Notes under the pieces: generated by a model
Seen by the model: the letters and a program-made list of their open reading frames with translations, nothing else
Database searches by the model: none
What the model was told of the DNA's origin: nothing
Shown: positions 16,772-27,114 of the stretch, in pieces
How positions within the stretch are numbered: position 1 is the stretch's first letter
Layout: the number at the start of each line of letters is the position of its first letter
Origin: Streptomyces sp. SUK 48
GTDB lineage: Bacteria > Actinomycetota > Actinomycetes > Streptomycetales > Streptomycetaceae
Reading direction: 5' to 3'
Assembly (NCBI RefSeq): GCF_009650765.1
Contig: NZ_CP045740.1
Span: 7,354,001-7,418,000, forward strand
DNA: 64,000 nt
Position numbers and translations under genes: made by a program

Positions 16772-17671
16772 CTACCCGGCCTCGGCGAGGATCTCGGCGA
16801 TCACCCGCCGGGAGTTCTCCGCCAGGGCCGGGTTGCTGTCCCAGTAGTACGGCAGCTGGATCAGCGCGACCGACAGCGCCCAGCCCCGCCCCCGCGCCCA
16901 CTCGGCGTCGCCCGCGCCGGCCGCCTCCCGGAAGACGCCCCGGGCCGGGGCGGGCAGCAGGTTCCACGCCGGCATGAGATCCGCCGCCGGATCGCCCGTC
17001 CCCGCACAGCCGAAGTCGATGACCGCGCCGAGCCGCCCGCCCTGGACCAGCACATTGCCGGGGGACAGATCGCCGTGCGCCCACCGGGCCGGCCCGCCGT
17101 GCTCCGGGGCGGCCAGCGCCCGCTCCCACAGCTCCGTGACCGCCCGCGCGTCCACCCGGTCGCCCAGCTCGGCGACGGCCGCGCGGGTGGGCCCGTCCCG
17201 CTCGCGCAGCGGCCCGCCCCGGTAGCCGGCCGGCGCCCCGGCCGCCTCGACGCGGCGCAGCGCCCGCACGAACAGCCCCAGCTCCCGGGCCGGCCCCTCG
17301 GGCCGGCCCACCGCCCCGGCCACCGGATTGGCCCCGGCGAGCCAGCGGTAGACGGACCACGGCCACGGCTAGCCCTCGTCCGCCTCGCCCGCGCCCACCG
17401 GCTCCGGTACGGCCACCGGGAGCAGCGGTCCCAGCAGGGGCAGCCAGCGCCGCTCGTGCGCCAGGTCCGGCACCGCCCCGGGATGCCGGGGGAGCCGTAC
17501 CACCGGCTCGGTGCCCAGCCGGAACATGGCGTTCTCGGTGCCGAAGGAGGCGAGCCGGCGTACCGGCAGCGCGGACCAGTGCGGGAAGCGGCGGGCGATC
17601 AGACGCCGCACCAGTGGGGCGTCCAGGTCCAGCTCGTCGGCGTGCATCCCCAATGTGTTCACGGCAGCCAT
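16772..17671 (-). pseudogene. Aminoglycoside phosphotransferase-family gene with internal amber stop
   Basis: One continuous frame spans 300 codons but is cut at codon 101 by TAG (17369-17371). Upstream is the N-lobe (RRFPHWSALPVRRLASFGTE); downstream, in the same frame, come PWPWSVYRWLAG, the catalytic HGDLSPGNVLV and the metal-binding VIDFG. Family members usually have Gly-Tyr before Pro-Trp-Pro-Trp-Ser-Val-Tyr, so one TAC-to-TAG change explains the break. The other parts look intact, which suggests a recent mutation, a sequence error or amber readthrough. An internal start near 17323 could give a C-terminal fragment. Substrate unknown. Confidence 0.85.
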
Positions 17672-17706
17672 CCGAGCGCCCCGGACCCCTTGCCGGCGAG
17701 CGGATT

Positions 17707-18717
17707 TCAGTGCTCGGGCACCAGCACCGCCGCGCCGTCGAAGCGGCCCGCCTTCAGATCGCGCAGCGCCTCAGGGGCCCGGTCGAGCGGATAGGGGTGG
17801 GTGGTCGAGCGGACTCCGTAGCGGGCCGCCAGGGTGAGGAACTCCCGTCCGTCCGCACGGGTGTTGGCGGTGACGCTGCGCAGCTCCTTCTCGTAGAACA
17901 GATCCGTCTCGTAGCGCAGCGGCGGTACGTCGCTGAGGTGGATGCCCGCCACCGCCAGCACCCCGCCCCGGTCCAGGGCGCGCAGCGCGACCGGCACCAG
18001 ATCGCCGACCGGCGCGAAGAGGATCGCCGCGTCCAGCGGCTCCGGCGGCCGCTCGTCCAGGTCCCGCGCGGAGGCCGCGCCCAGCTCCAGGGCGAGCCGC
18101 CGCGCGACCTCGTCCCGGGTGACCACATGCACGGTGGCGCCCTCGGCGAGCGCGACCTGCGCGCACAGATGGGCGCTGCCCCCGAAGCCGTACAGGCCCA
18201 GGCGTCCGCCGGGCGGCGGCGCGGCGCGGCGCAGCGCGCGGAAGCCGATGATCCCGGCGCACAGCAGGGGCGCCGCCGACACGTCGTCCAGCGCCTCGGG
18301 CAGCCGGTAGGCGAAGGCGGCCGGCACGGTCGTGTACTGGGCGTAGCCGCCGTCCGCGTCCCAGCCCGTGTACCGGGAGCGCGGGCACAGGTTCTCGGCG
18401 CCCCGCGCACAGTAGGCGCACACCCCGTCGGTGCGGCGCAGCCAGGCCACGCCCACCCGGTCGCCCGGCGCGAAACCGAAGACCTGCGCGCCGAGCCCCG
18501 CCACCTCGCCGACCACCTCGTGCCCGGGCGTCACCCCCGCCCGGCGCACCGGCAGCTCGCCCTCGGTGACATGCAGATCGGTCCGGCACACCCCGCACGC
18601 CCGCACCCGCACCAGCAGTTCGTCCGCGCCGGGGACGGGCACCGGCCGCTCCACCAGCTCCAGCGGCTCGCCCTCGACCGGTCCCGGCGCCACCACCGAC
18701 CACGCCCGCATCGTCAT
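17707..18717 (-). CDS. Zinc-dependent medium-chain alcohol dehydrogenase
   Basis: A 336-residue MDR-superfamily dehydrogenase. The catalytic zinc ligands are expected at Cys44 ([10 protein letters not shown]) and His66 (TPGHEVVG). The structural zinc loop has Cys100, Cys103 and Cys111 ([13 protein letters not shown]), while the usual first cysteine position is Asp97. The Rossmann fold follows ([20 protein letters not shown]). The substrate is probably an alcohol or aldehyde. ATG 18717 has GAAAGGG upstream. It is divergent from a VOC-family gene. Confidence 0.88.
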   Translation of the reverse strand: MTMRAWSVVAPGPVEGEPLELVERPVPVPGADELLVRVRACGVCRTDLHVTEGELPVRRAGVTPGHEVVGEVAGLGAQVFGFAPGDRVGVAWLRRTDGVCAYCARGAENLCPRSRYTGWDADGGYAQYTTVPAAFAYRLPEALDDVSAAPLLCAGIIGFRALRRAAPPPGGRLGLYGFGGSAHLCAQVALAEGATVHVVTRDEVARRLALELGAASARDLDERPPEPLDAAILFAPVGDLVPVALRALDRGGVLAVAGIHLSDVPPLRYETDLFYEKELRSVTANTRADGREFLTLAARYGVRSTTHPYPLDRAPEALRDLKAGRFDGAAVLVPEH

Positions 18718-18850
18718 CGCCCACGCCCTTTCCGCAGAGCAGACGGCCTCTCCCCAGTGTCCGGCAGCGCCCCGCTCGGCGCGCGGCCCGGCCGGGCGCT
18801 GGCTAGCGTGAGCAGGCGGGGGCCGCGACGAATCCAGGAGGGCGGCGAGC

Positions 18851-19654
18851 ATGCCCGTACACCCCGAGGGAACGCCCTGCTGGGCCGATGCGATGTTCAC
18901 CGACCTGGAGGGCGCCAAGAGGTTCTACGGCGAGGTCCTCGGCTGGACCTTCGGGGACTCCACGGCGCGCTACGGCCACTACACCCAGGCAACCGTGGAC
19001 GGCCGGGCCGTCGCCGCCGTCGTGCCGCCCATGCCCGGCCAGGAGGGGCAGTCGCGGTGGTGCCTGTACTTCGCCTCGCCGGACGCCGCCGCCACGGCCG
19101 GGAAGGTACGGCGAAACGGCGGTGACGTGCTGATGGAGCCGATGCGGGTCGGGGACTTCGGCACCATGTGCCTGGCCCGCGAGCCCAGCGGGGCCGTGTT
19201 CGGGGTGTGGCAGGCGGACACCCACGAGGGCTTCGAGGAGACGGCCGTACCCGGCGCCTACTGCTGGGCCGAGGTGTTCACCCGCGAACCCGAGAAGGCG
19301 GACGCCTTCTTCCGCGCGGTCTTCCCGTACCGCACGAAGGACATCGTGGACGACGCGGACGACGCGGTGGACTTCCGGATGTTCGCCGTCGGCGAGGACA
19401 CCGTGCTCGGGCGGATGCGGATGACCGAGGACTTCCCGCCCGAGGTGCCCTCGTACCTCAACGTCTACTTCACCGTCGCCGACTGCGACACGGCCGTCGC
19501 CGCGGCGACCCGGCTCGGCGGCGTCGTCCGCTTCGGACCGATGAGCAGCCCCTTCGGCCGGTTCGCGGCGCTCAGCGATCCGCAGGGCGCCGACTTCTCG
19601 GTGATCGACATCACGACCACCGAGGGCGAGCTGCCCCGGATCGAGGACGCCTGA
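18851..19654 (+). CDS. Two-domain VOC/glyoxalase-like protein
   Basis: The 267 residues form two tandem vicinal-oxygen-chelate modules: residues about 5-125 ([20 protein letters not shown] ... [13 protein letters not shown]) and about 135-260 ([20 protein letters not shown] ... [13 protein letters not shown]). This resembles streptomycete hydroxylase- or glyoxalase-like proteins of mostly unknown reaction. ATG 18851 follows CCAGGAGG. It stands between a divergent dehydrogenase and the RNase H gene, with no clear shared pathway. Confidence 0.85.
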   Translation: MPVHPEGTPCWADAMFTDLEGAKRFYGEVLGWTFGDSTARYGHYTQATVDGRAVAAVVPPMPGQEGQSRWCLYFASPDAAATAGKVRRNGGDVLMEPMRVGDFGTMCLAREPSGAVFGVWQADTHEGFEETAVPGAYCWAEVFTREPEKADAFFRAVFPYRTKDIVDDADDAVDFRMFAVGEDTVLGRMRMTEDFPPEVPSYLNVYFTVADCDTAVAAATRLGGVVRFGPMSSPFGRFAALSDPQGADFSVIDITTTEGELPRIEDA

Positions 19655-19711
19655 GTGAGGGTCCCGCCGGCCCGGTCGGGGCACCGGCGCCGTCATGGGA
19701 TGATCGTGCGC

Positions 19712-20398
19712 ATGCGTGAACGAGTGGTGGCCGCGTGCGACGGGGCTTCGAAGGGGAACCCCGGACCGGCCGGATGGGCGTGGGTGGTCTCCGCCGACGA
19801 CGAGCGGACGCCCGCTCGCTGGGAGGCGGGCCCGCTGGGCCGGGCCACCAACAACGTCGCCGAACTCACCGCCCTGGAGCGGCTGCTGAGCTCCGTCGAT
19901 CCCGGCGTCGAGCTGGAGATCCGGATGGACTCCCAGTACGCGATGAAGGCCGTCACCACCTGGCTGCCCGGCTGGAAGCGCAACGGCTGGAAGACCTCCG
20001 GCGGCAAGCCGGTCGCGAACCAGGAGCTGGTGGTCGGTATCGACGCCCTCCTGGAGGGCCGCTCGGTGGAGTTCCGCTACGTCCCGGCGCACCAGGTCGA
20101 CGGCGACCCGCTCAACGACTTCGCCGACCGCGCGGCCAGCCAGGCCGCCGTCGTGCAGGAGCCGGCGGGCAGCGAGCTGGGCTCGCCGGTGCCGCCGCCC
20201 TCGCCCGACACGCCCAAGTCGGGCGCCCCGCGCAAGAAGACGGCCCGCCGCACCGGGGGCGCGTCCTCCTCGTCGCGCACCATCAAGGCGAAGTTCGCGG
20301 GGCGCTGCCTGTGCGGCCGCTCCTACGCGGCGGGCGAGTCCATCGCCAAGAACGCGCAGGGCTGGGGCCACCCGGAGTGCCGCACGGCCGAGGTCTGA
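19712..20398 (+). CDS. Ribonuclease HI with a C-terminal Cys/His module
   Basis: A 228-residue type I ribonuclease H, which cuts RNA in RNA-DNA hybrids. The active-site acids are Asp10 (CDGASKGNPG), Glu51 (NNVAELTAL), Asp73 (MDSQYAM) and Asp136 (PLNDFADRAA). After residue 150 comes a disordered Pro/Ser/basic linker, then a short module with C-L-C and H-P-E-C (GRCLCGRSYAAGES...GWGHPECR) that could bind one zinc. This layout resembles the short RNase HI of S. coelicolor (SCO7284, recalled). ATG 19700 is an alternative start; neither has a strong Shine-Dalgarno. Confidence 0.88.
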   Translation: MRERVVAACDGASKGNPGPAGWAWVVSADDERTPARWEAGPLGRATNNVAELTALERLLSSVDPGVELEIRMDSQYAMKAVTTWLPGWKRNGWKTSGGKPVANQELVVGIDALLEGRSVEFRYVPAHQVDGDPLNDFADRAASQAAVVQEPAGSELGSPVPPPSPDTPKSGAPRKKTARRTGGASSSSRTIKAKFAGRCLCGRSYAAGESIAKNAQGWGHPECRTAEV

Positions 20399-20438
20399 GC
20401 GGCCCATCGCCGCCCCGCCGTCCCGCCGTCCCGAGCGG

Positions 20439-20468
20439 CCCGGCGCTCCCGTGGGAGCGGGCGCCGGG
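20439..20468 (+). terminator. Hairpin after the RNase H gene
   Basis: CGCTCCC (20444-20450) pairs with GGGAGCG (20453-20459) around a 2-nt loop, and outer GC arms extend it. It falls between the RNase H stop and the next gene's start region. Confidence 0.55.
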
Positions 20469-20483
20469 TGGCAGACTGCCGTC

Positions 20484-21467
20484 ATGGACGAACGGGTAAT
20501 CGACAGGTGGGGTCAGTGGGCGTCGGTGGTCGGACTCGGCACCTGGCAGCTGGGCGCGGACTGGGGCGACGTGGCCGACCAGGACGCGCCGGCCGTCCTG
20601 GAGGCCGCCGCCGAGTCCGGGGTCACCTTCTTCGACACCGCCGACGTCTACGGTGACGGGCGCAGCGAGCAGACCATCGCCGCCTTCCTGGGCGGCCGCC
20701 CCGATCTGCATGTCCTGGTGGCCACCAAGATGGGCCGCCGCGTGGACCAGGTTCCCGAGAACTACGTCCTCGACAACTTCCGCGCCTGGAACGACCGTTC
20801 GCGGCGCAACCTCGGCGTCGACCGGATCGACCTGGTGCAGCTGCACTGCCCGCCCGCCTCCGTCTACTCCACCGACGCGGTGTACGACGCGCTGGACACC
20901 CTGGTCGAGGAGGAGCGCGTCGCCGCGTACGGCGTGAGCGTGGAGACCTGCGCGGAGGCGCTGGCCGCGATCGCCCGGCCGAACGTGGCCAGCGTGCAGA
21001 TCATCCTCAATCCGTTCCGGATGAAGCCGCTGCGCGAGGTGCTGCCCGCCGCCCGCGCCGCCGGTGTCGGCGTCATCGCCCGGGTGCCGCTCGCCTCCGG
21101 GCTGCTGTCCGGCAAGTACACCAAGGACACCGTCTTCGCCGCGAACGACCACCGCACCTTCAACCGGCACGGCGAGGCGTTCGACCAGGGCGAGACCTTC
21201 TCCGGAGTCGACTACGGGACCGGCGTGGAGGCGGCCGCCGAGTTCGCGGCGCTCGCCCCCGAGGGCTGCTCCCCGGCCCAGCTGGCGCTGCGCTGGATCA
21301 TCGAGCAGGACGGCGTCACCACGGTCATCCCCGGCGCCCGCGACCCCGAGCAGGCCCGCGCCAACGCGGCCGCCGCGAAGCTGCCCCCGCTGGAGCCGGA
21401 GACGTCCGCCGCGATCCGGGACCTGTACGAGCGGCGGATCGCGGAGCAGGTCGAACACCGCTGGTAG
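20484..21467 (+). CDS. Aldo/keto reductase
   Basis: A 327-residue NADPH-dependent AKR-fold oxidoreductase. Visible features are the N-terminal SVVGLGTWQLGADWG, the Asp/Tyr segment FFDTADVYGDGRSEQTIAAF, Lys in VATKMGRR, and the C-terminal cofactor loop TTVIPGARDPEQARANA. The YdhF/Tas-like subgroup is likely, but the substrate is unknown. ATG 20484 is preceded only by a G-rich region. The downstream gene starts 52 bases on and may share its transcript. Confidence 0.87.
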   Translation: MDERVIDRWGQWASVVGLGTWQLGADWGDVADQDAPAVLEAAAESGVTFFDTADVYGDGRSEQTIAAFLGGRPDLHVLVATKMGRRVDQVPENYVLDNFRAWNDRSRRNLGVDRIDLVQLHCPPASVYSTDAVYDALDTLVEEERVAAYGVSVETCAEALAAIARPNVASVQIILNPFRMKPLREVLPAARAAGVGVIARVPLASGLLSGKYTKDTVFAANDHRTFNRHGEAFDQGETFSGVDYGTGVEAAAEFAALAPEGCSPAQLALRWIIEQDGVTTVIPGARDPEQARANAAAAKLPPLEPETSAAIRDLYERRIAEQVEHRW

Positions 21468-21519
21468 CCGCGCCGCGGCCCATCGTTTGAAGAAACGGCC
21501 GGGCGGTTACCAGCACCGC

Positions 21520-22014
21520 ATGACAGACGACCGCCGCAAGGGGCGCGACGAGACCAAGGAGGAACGGGCCGACCGGATGTGGGGTGAACTCGTCCAGGAG
21601 GTCCGCATCGCCCAGACGGGGGTGCAGATCCTGTTCGGCTTCCTGCTGACCGTCGTCTTCTACCCGAAATACACCACGCTGTCCGACACCAACCAGCACA
21701 TCTACATCGTCACCGTGGTGCTCGGCGCCTGCACCACCGGCGCCCTCATCGGACCGGTCTCGCTGCACCGCCTGGTCTCCGGACACCGGGTCAAGCCCCA
21801 GGCGGTGCGGCTCGCCGCCCGGCTGACCTTCCTCGGCCTGGTGCTGCTGCTGGTCACGATGGCCTCGGCCCTGCTGCTCATCCTGCGGGTGGCCACGCAC
21901 GACGGCTATGTGCCCTGGCTGATCGCGGCCGTCGTCGCCTGGTACCTGGTGTGCTGGTTCGGCCTCCCGCTGTGGGCCCGGCACCGGCACACCGTCGGCC
22001 CGGAAAACGAGTAA
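21520..22014 (+). CDS. DUF6328-like four-helix membrane protein
   Basis: A 164-residue membrane protein with a charged N-terminus (DRRKGRDETKEERADRMWGE) and four predicted transmembrane helices arranged as two hairpins. The segment ELVQEVRIAQTGVQILFGFL followed by LTVVFYPKYTTLSD is the hallmark I associate with DUF6328. Function unknown. ATG 21520 lacks a strong Shine-Dalgarno, and no upstream in-frame Met fits better. Confidence 0.8.
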   Translation: MTDDRRKGRDETKEERADRMWGELVQEVRIAQTGVQILFGFLLTVVFYPKYTTLSDTNQHIYIVTVVLGACTTGALIGPVSLHRLVSGHRVKPQAVRLAARLTFLGLVLLLVTMASALLLILRVATHDGYVPWLIAAVVAWYLVCWFGLPLWARHRHTVGPENE

Positions 22015-22047
22015 CGGCCCGGCGGACGGGCCGCGTAGGGTCCCGCC

Positions 22048-22349
22048 ATGCCCGAGCTGCAACCGCTGCGCCCCGACCACGCCCCAGCCCTGCTCGCGGC
22101 GGCGCCGGCCTCGGCTACCGGATCGCCGAGCGGGCGACGGGCCGGGGGCTCGCGACCTGGGCCGTGCGGGAGCTGTGCGCGCGGGCCGCGGAGGTGTACG
22201 GGCTGACCTTCCTGACGGCCGCGAGCAGGGTGGAGAACCTGGCCTCGCGGGCCGTGCTGGCGCGCACCGGCTTCACCGTGGTCGGCGAGACCCGGCTGTC
22301 CGGGCTGCCGGGCCTCACCTTTCGCCGCGCGCTGACGGGCGCCCGGTGA
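22048..22349 (+). pseudogene. GNAT acetyltransferase remnant with internal deletion and frame change
   Basis: The ATG at 22048 opens a typical GNAT N-terminus (MPELQPLRPDHAPALLA), but after about 16 codons this frame loses similarity. In another frame from about 22100, a typical RimJ-like C-terminal half appears (GLGYRIAERATGRGLATWAV and NLASRAVLARTGFTVVGE) and runs to TGA at 22347-22349. The two halves are joined out of frame with about 75-80 residues missing, judged against the usual 170-180 residues. The coenzyme A-binding half is incomplete, so the product should be inactive. Confidence 0.75.
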
Positions 22350-22373
22350 CGGACGCCCGGTGACGCCGGCCGC

Positions 22374-22799
22374 TCATCCGGCGGCGAGGATGTTCGCCAA
22401 CAGCTCGTCCACGGGAGCGTGTTCACGGCCCGGCGGCACGATCTCCCGGGTCTCGCGCAGGAACATGGCCACGGCCGGCGCCCAGGCGTACACCACCGCG
22501 CGCTGTCGCCCGCCGTCCGGGCGCGGCTCCCCGAGGAACTCCAGGCGCAGTTCGTGCCACATCCCCGTGTCGGCGGGCCGCAGCCGTACGTCACCGACGC
22601 CGACCGGCCGGTTCAGTCCCTCGGCGAGCATCTCCCGGTCGAGGCGCCACTGGGCCAGCACATGGCCGTCATGGGCGAAGACGACGGTGACGGCGAACGG
22701 GTCGTCGGCGTCGTAGCCGAGATGGGCGAGGACCGGGAAGCGGCCGGTGCCGGGGGCGTGGAGCTGCACCACCAGGGACTTGTGCACGAAGGTGTTCAC
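22374..22799 (-). CDS. SsgA-like protein (SALP), sporulation and cell division regulator
   Basis: A 141-residue SsgA-family protein. Recognisable family segments are HLGYDADDPFAVTVVF, WRLDREMLAEGLNRPVGVGDVRL and the C-terminal VPPGREHAPVDELLANIL. SALPs occur only in sporulating actinomycetes and help position septa and remodel peptidoglycan during sporulation. Which paralogue this is cannot be settled here. Its 5' end lies 70 bases from the downstream end of the F420 oxidoreductase pseudogene on the same strand. Confidence 0.92.
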   Translation of the reverse strand: MNTFVHKSLVVQLHAPGTGRFPVLAHLGYDADDPFAVTVVFAHDGHVLAQWRLDREMLAEGLNRPVGVGDVRLRPADTGMWHELRLEFLGEPRPDGGRQRAVVYAWAPAVAMFLRETREIVPPGREHAPVDELLANILAAG

Positions 22800-22868
22800 G
22801 CTGGGAACCTCCCGGGACGATCGGCGTATTGAGACCCCTGTACCCCGTTCGCCCCGGTCGAGCCCCGG

Positions 22869-23839
22869 TCAGCCGAACGCCTCCCGCAGCGCGGGCAGCA
22901 GGGTCTTCGCCGACCAGTCGAGGAACTCCGGCTGGGTGTCACCGCCGATCTGCACCAGGGCGACCTCGTCGAACCCGGCCTGCGCGTACGGTCGAACGGC
23001 CTCCACGAAGGCGTCCGGGTCGTCGCCGCACGGAAGGGAGGCGGCCACGTCCTCGGGGGTGACGAACCGGGTCGCGGACTCGAAGGAGTCGGGGTGGGGC
23101 AGTTCGGCGTTCACCTTCCAGCCGAGGCCGAACCAGCGGAACTGCGCGTGGGCGCGCTTGATCGCGGTGTCCCGGTCGGGGTCGTAGCTCACCGGCAGCT
23201 GGCCGACGCGGGGCTTGCCGCGGCCGCCGTGGCGGTCGAACGCGGTCAGCAGGTCGGGCTTCGGCTCGGTCGCGATCACCAGGTCGCCGAGGCGTCCCGC
23301 GAGCCGGCAGGACTGCTCGCCGGAGACCGCGATACCGATCGGCGGGGGCGGCTCCGGCACGTCCCACAGCCGGGCCGACTCCACCTGGTAGTGCCGGCCG
23401 TGCCGGGTGACGTGCTCGCCCCCGAACAGCGCGCGGATGATGTCCACGGCCTCTTCCAGCATCTCGTGGCGCACGTCCACCGGGGCCAGCCGCCGCCCAC
23501 CACATGCTCGTTCAGGTTCTCGCCCGCGCCGAGCCCGAGCCGGAACCGGCCCTCGGACAGCAGTTGCACGGTCGCCGCCTTCTGCGCCACGACGGCCGGG
23601 TGGTAGCGCCGGATGGGACAGGTCACGTAGGTCATCAGCGGGATGCGCGAGGTGGCCTGCGCGGCGGCGCCCAGCACGGCCCACGCGTAGGGGGAGTGGC
23701 CCTGCGCCCGCAGCCACGGAAAGTAGTGGTCCGAGGTCACCGAGAAGTCGAACCCCGCCTCCTCGGCCCCCACCACGTGCTGCACCAGCTCCCGGGGCCC
23801 GGCCTGCTCGGTCATCATCGTGTATCCGATTCGCACCAT
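22869..23839 (-). pseudogene. F420-dependent LLM-class oxidoreductase, frameshifted
   Basis: The N-terminal 120 residues (MVRIGYTMMTEQAG to GLGAGENLNEHVVGGGW) are in one frame from ATG 23839. The rest, starting PVDVRHEMLEEAVDIIRALF, is in the next frame down to 22869. The join lies at a four-base G run on the plus strand (23482-23485). Restoring one C on the coding strand gives W-P-P-V-D-V and a 323-residue protein, the usual length of the TIGR03557-type F420 group. Both halves look conserved, so the event is recent or a homopolymer sequence error. The substrate of the parent family is unknown. Confidence 0.85.
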
Positions 23840-23925
23840 AGGTGCCGAGTCCCCGGCCTGCCGTCCGTGAAAACGGCGGGGCCCGCCGAAGCCCGGAGGC
23901 CCGGGCCCGCCGGGCCCGCCACCCC

Positions 23926-24888
23926 CTACTCCAGCCCGAACCGCTCCGCCCAGCCTGTGACCTCTGCCAGGGTCGTGTTGCCGCCGCACACCACGAGGCC
24001 CAGACGGGCGCCGGGGCCGACGCGGGAGAGGACCTCGCGGGCGGCCGGCAGCAGGCAGCCCGCGGCGGGTTCCGCCCAGAGTTTGGCGTGGGTGGCGAGG
24101 TCCAGGCAGCCGCGCACGGCCTCGCGGTCGGGGACCACCAGGACGTCCTCGACCAGCTTGGCGGTGTGGTCGTAGGTCAGCCGGCAGACCGCGGGCGCGC
24201 TGAGGGTGGTGACCAGGGAGGACAGCGGGACCGGCACCGGGCCGCCCGCCTTCAGCGCGGCCGACATCGCCTCGGCGCCCGCCGTCTCCACGCCCCACAC
24301 CCGCACCCCGGGCCGCCGCTCCCGCAGCGCCGCCGCGATGCCCGAGATCAGGCCGCCCCCGCCGACGCTGACGACGACGTCCGTGAGCTCCTCGGCGGCG
24401 TCCTCGGCCAGTTCGAGGCCGACCGTGCCCTGCCCGGCCAGCACGGTGGGGTCGTCGAACGGGTGGACCAGTGTCAGCCCCTCCGCCGCGAGCCGCGTCC
24501 CCAGCTCGAAGGCGCCGTCCATGCCGTCGGTCAGCCGCAGCGCCGCCCCGGCCTCCTCGGCGAGCGCGAGCGAACGCGCGGGCGCGGTGCGGGGCATCAC
24601 CACGGTCGCCTTCACGTCGAGGGCCGCCGCCATCACCGCGAGCGCGATCCCGTGGTTGCCGCCGCTGACCGCGACCACGCCCGCCGCCCGCTCCGCCTCG
24701 CTCAGCGACAGCAGCTTCGCCGCCGCCCCGCGCGCCTTGAACGAGCCGGTGCGCTGGAGCAGTTCGAGCTTGGCCGTGACCGGGGCGCCGAGCAGCGCGC
24801 CGAGCCCGGGGCTCGCCACGGTCGGCGTCCGCACCACATGCGGGGCGATCAGCTCGGCCGCGGCCTCGATCTCGGAGATGCCGATCAC
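23926..24888 (-). CDS. PLP-dependent threonine/serine dehydratase-like enzyme
   Basis: A 320-residue fold-type II PLP enzyme. The cofactor lysine is in the segment LQRTGSFKARGA, the phosphate-binding glycine loop is SVGGGGLISG, and the substrate loop is AVSGGNHGIALA. It resembles catabolic threonine ammonia-lyase (2-oxobutanoate formation) or serine racemase-like dehydratases and has no C-terminal ACT regulatory domain. GTG 24888 has AAAGGTGG seven bases upstream. It starts 19 bases after the AIM24-like gene on the same strand, so they may be cotranscribed. Confidence 0.87.
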   Translation of the reverse strand: MIGISEIEAAAELIAPHVVRTPTVASPGLGALLGAPVTAKLELLQRTGSFKARGAAAKLLSLSEAERAAGVVAVSGGNHGIALAVMAAALDVKATVVMPRTAPARSLALAEEAGAALRLTDGMDGAFELGTRLAAEGLTLVHPFDDPTVLAGQGTVGLELAEDAAEELTDVVVSVGGGGLISGIAAALRERRPGVRVWGVETAGAEAMSAALKAGGPVPVPLSSLVTTLSAPAVCRLTYDHTAKLVEDVLVVPDREAVRGCLDLATHAKLWAEPAAGCLLPAAREVLSRVGPGARLGLVVCGGNTTLAEVTGWAERFGLE

Positions 24889-24907
24889 GGTCTGCCACCT
24901 TTCCCGT

Positions 24908-25585
24908 TCAGTGCTGCTGCGGCTTGTGCGGGGTCAGCTCGCTCGGACGGACGACGACCACGCCCTCGCCCCGGAGCATCAGCTGTACGGCCTCGCCGGA
25001 GCCGCCGCGCAGCATCGACCCTACCGACTGCGAGCGGTGCAGCGAGGTCTCCAGCGCCTCGCTCCAGCCGACCACCGCGTCCGTGTCGACGTACACCGGG
25101 TGCTCCGCCGTGACCGGGATGACCAGCGGCTCGCCGTCACAGACCAGACCGAGCCGGCCGCTGCCGCCGAACACGCTGTTGAACAGGCCGCCCGCGGTGA
25201 CGCCGGAGCCCTTGACCGTGCGGATCTCGTACGACAGCGACGGGTCGAAGCACAGCACATGCCGGCCGCCCACGGTGAACCGGTCGCCGGGCTCCAGTTC
25301 CACGACGAAGCAGTTCCGCGCCTCGTGCGCGAGCCAGACCTCGCCCCGCCCGCGCACCGCCATCAACGGCAGCCCCTCCCCGGTGACCGCCCGTTTGAGC
25401 ATGCCCCCGACGCCCTGCCCCTTGCGCTCGAACCGCAGGTCTCCGCGGTGGGCGACCATCGCGCCCTGCCGGGCGTACATCTCGCCGTCCACCGCGTACC
25501 TGAGGCACTTGGCGTTCTCGACGGACATCCCGGGCCCGGTGGCCGCCCGCACCAGGTGCCGGCCGGAAAAGAGATCACCCTTCAT
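24908..25585 (-). CDS. AIM24-family protein
   Basis: A 225-residue AIM24/DUF124 protein built mainly of beta strands. Typical segments are MYARQGAMVAHRGDLRFERK, VWLAHEARNCFVVELEPGD and GLFNSVFGGSGRLGLVCDGE. The family is common in bacteria and its yeast namesake is mitochondrial; the bacterial role is unknown. The frame is open upstream, but ATG 25585 with AGGA eight bases before it fits the family start. It is upstream of the dehydratase on the same strand. Confidence 0.87.
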   Translation of the reverse strand: MKGDLFSGRHLVRAATGPGMSVENAKCLRYAVDGEMYARQGAMVAHRGDLRFERKGQGVGGMLKRAVTGEGLPLMAVRGRGEVWLAHEARNCFVVELEPGDRFTVGGRHVLCFDPSLSYEIRTVKGSGVTAGGLFNSVFGGSGRLGLVCDGEPLVIPVTAEHPVYVDTDAVVGWSEALETSLHRSQSVGSMLRGGSGEAVQLMLRGEGVVVVRPSELTPHKPQQH

Positions 25586-25640
25586 GCGGGCATCCTGACC
25601 CGGCGGCACGCCTTCTGCCAAGATCAGGACGCCCGGTTTC

Positions 25641-27114
<1,474 letters not shown>

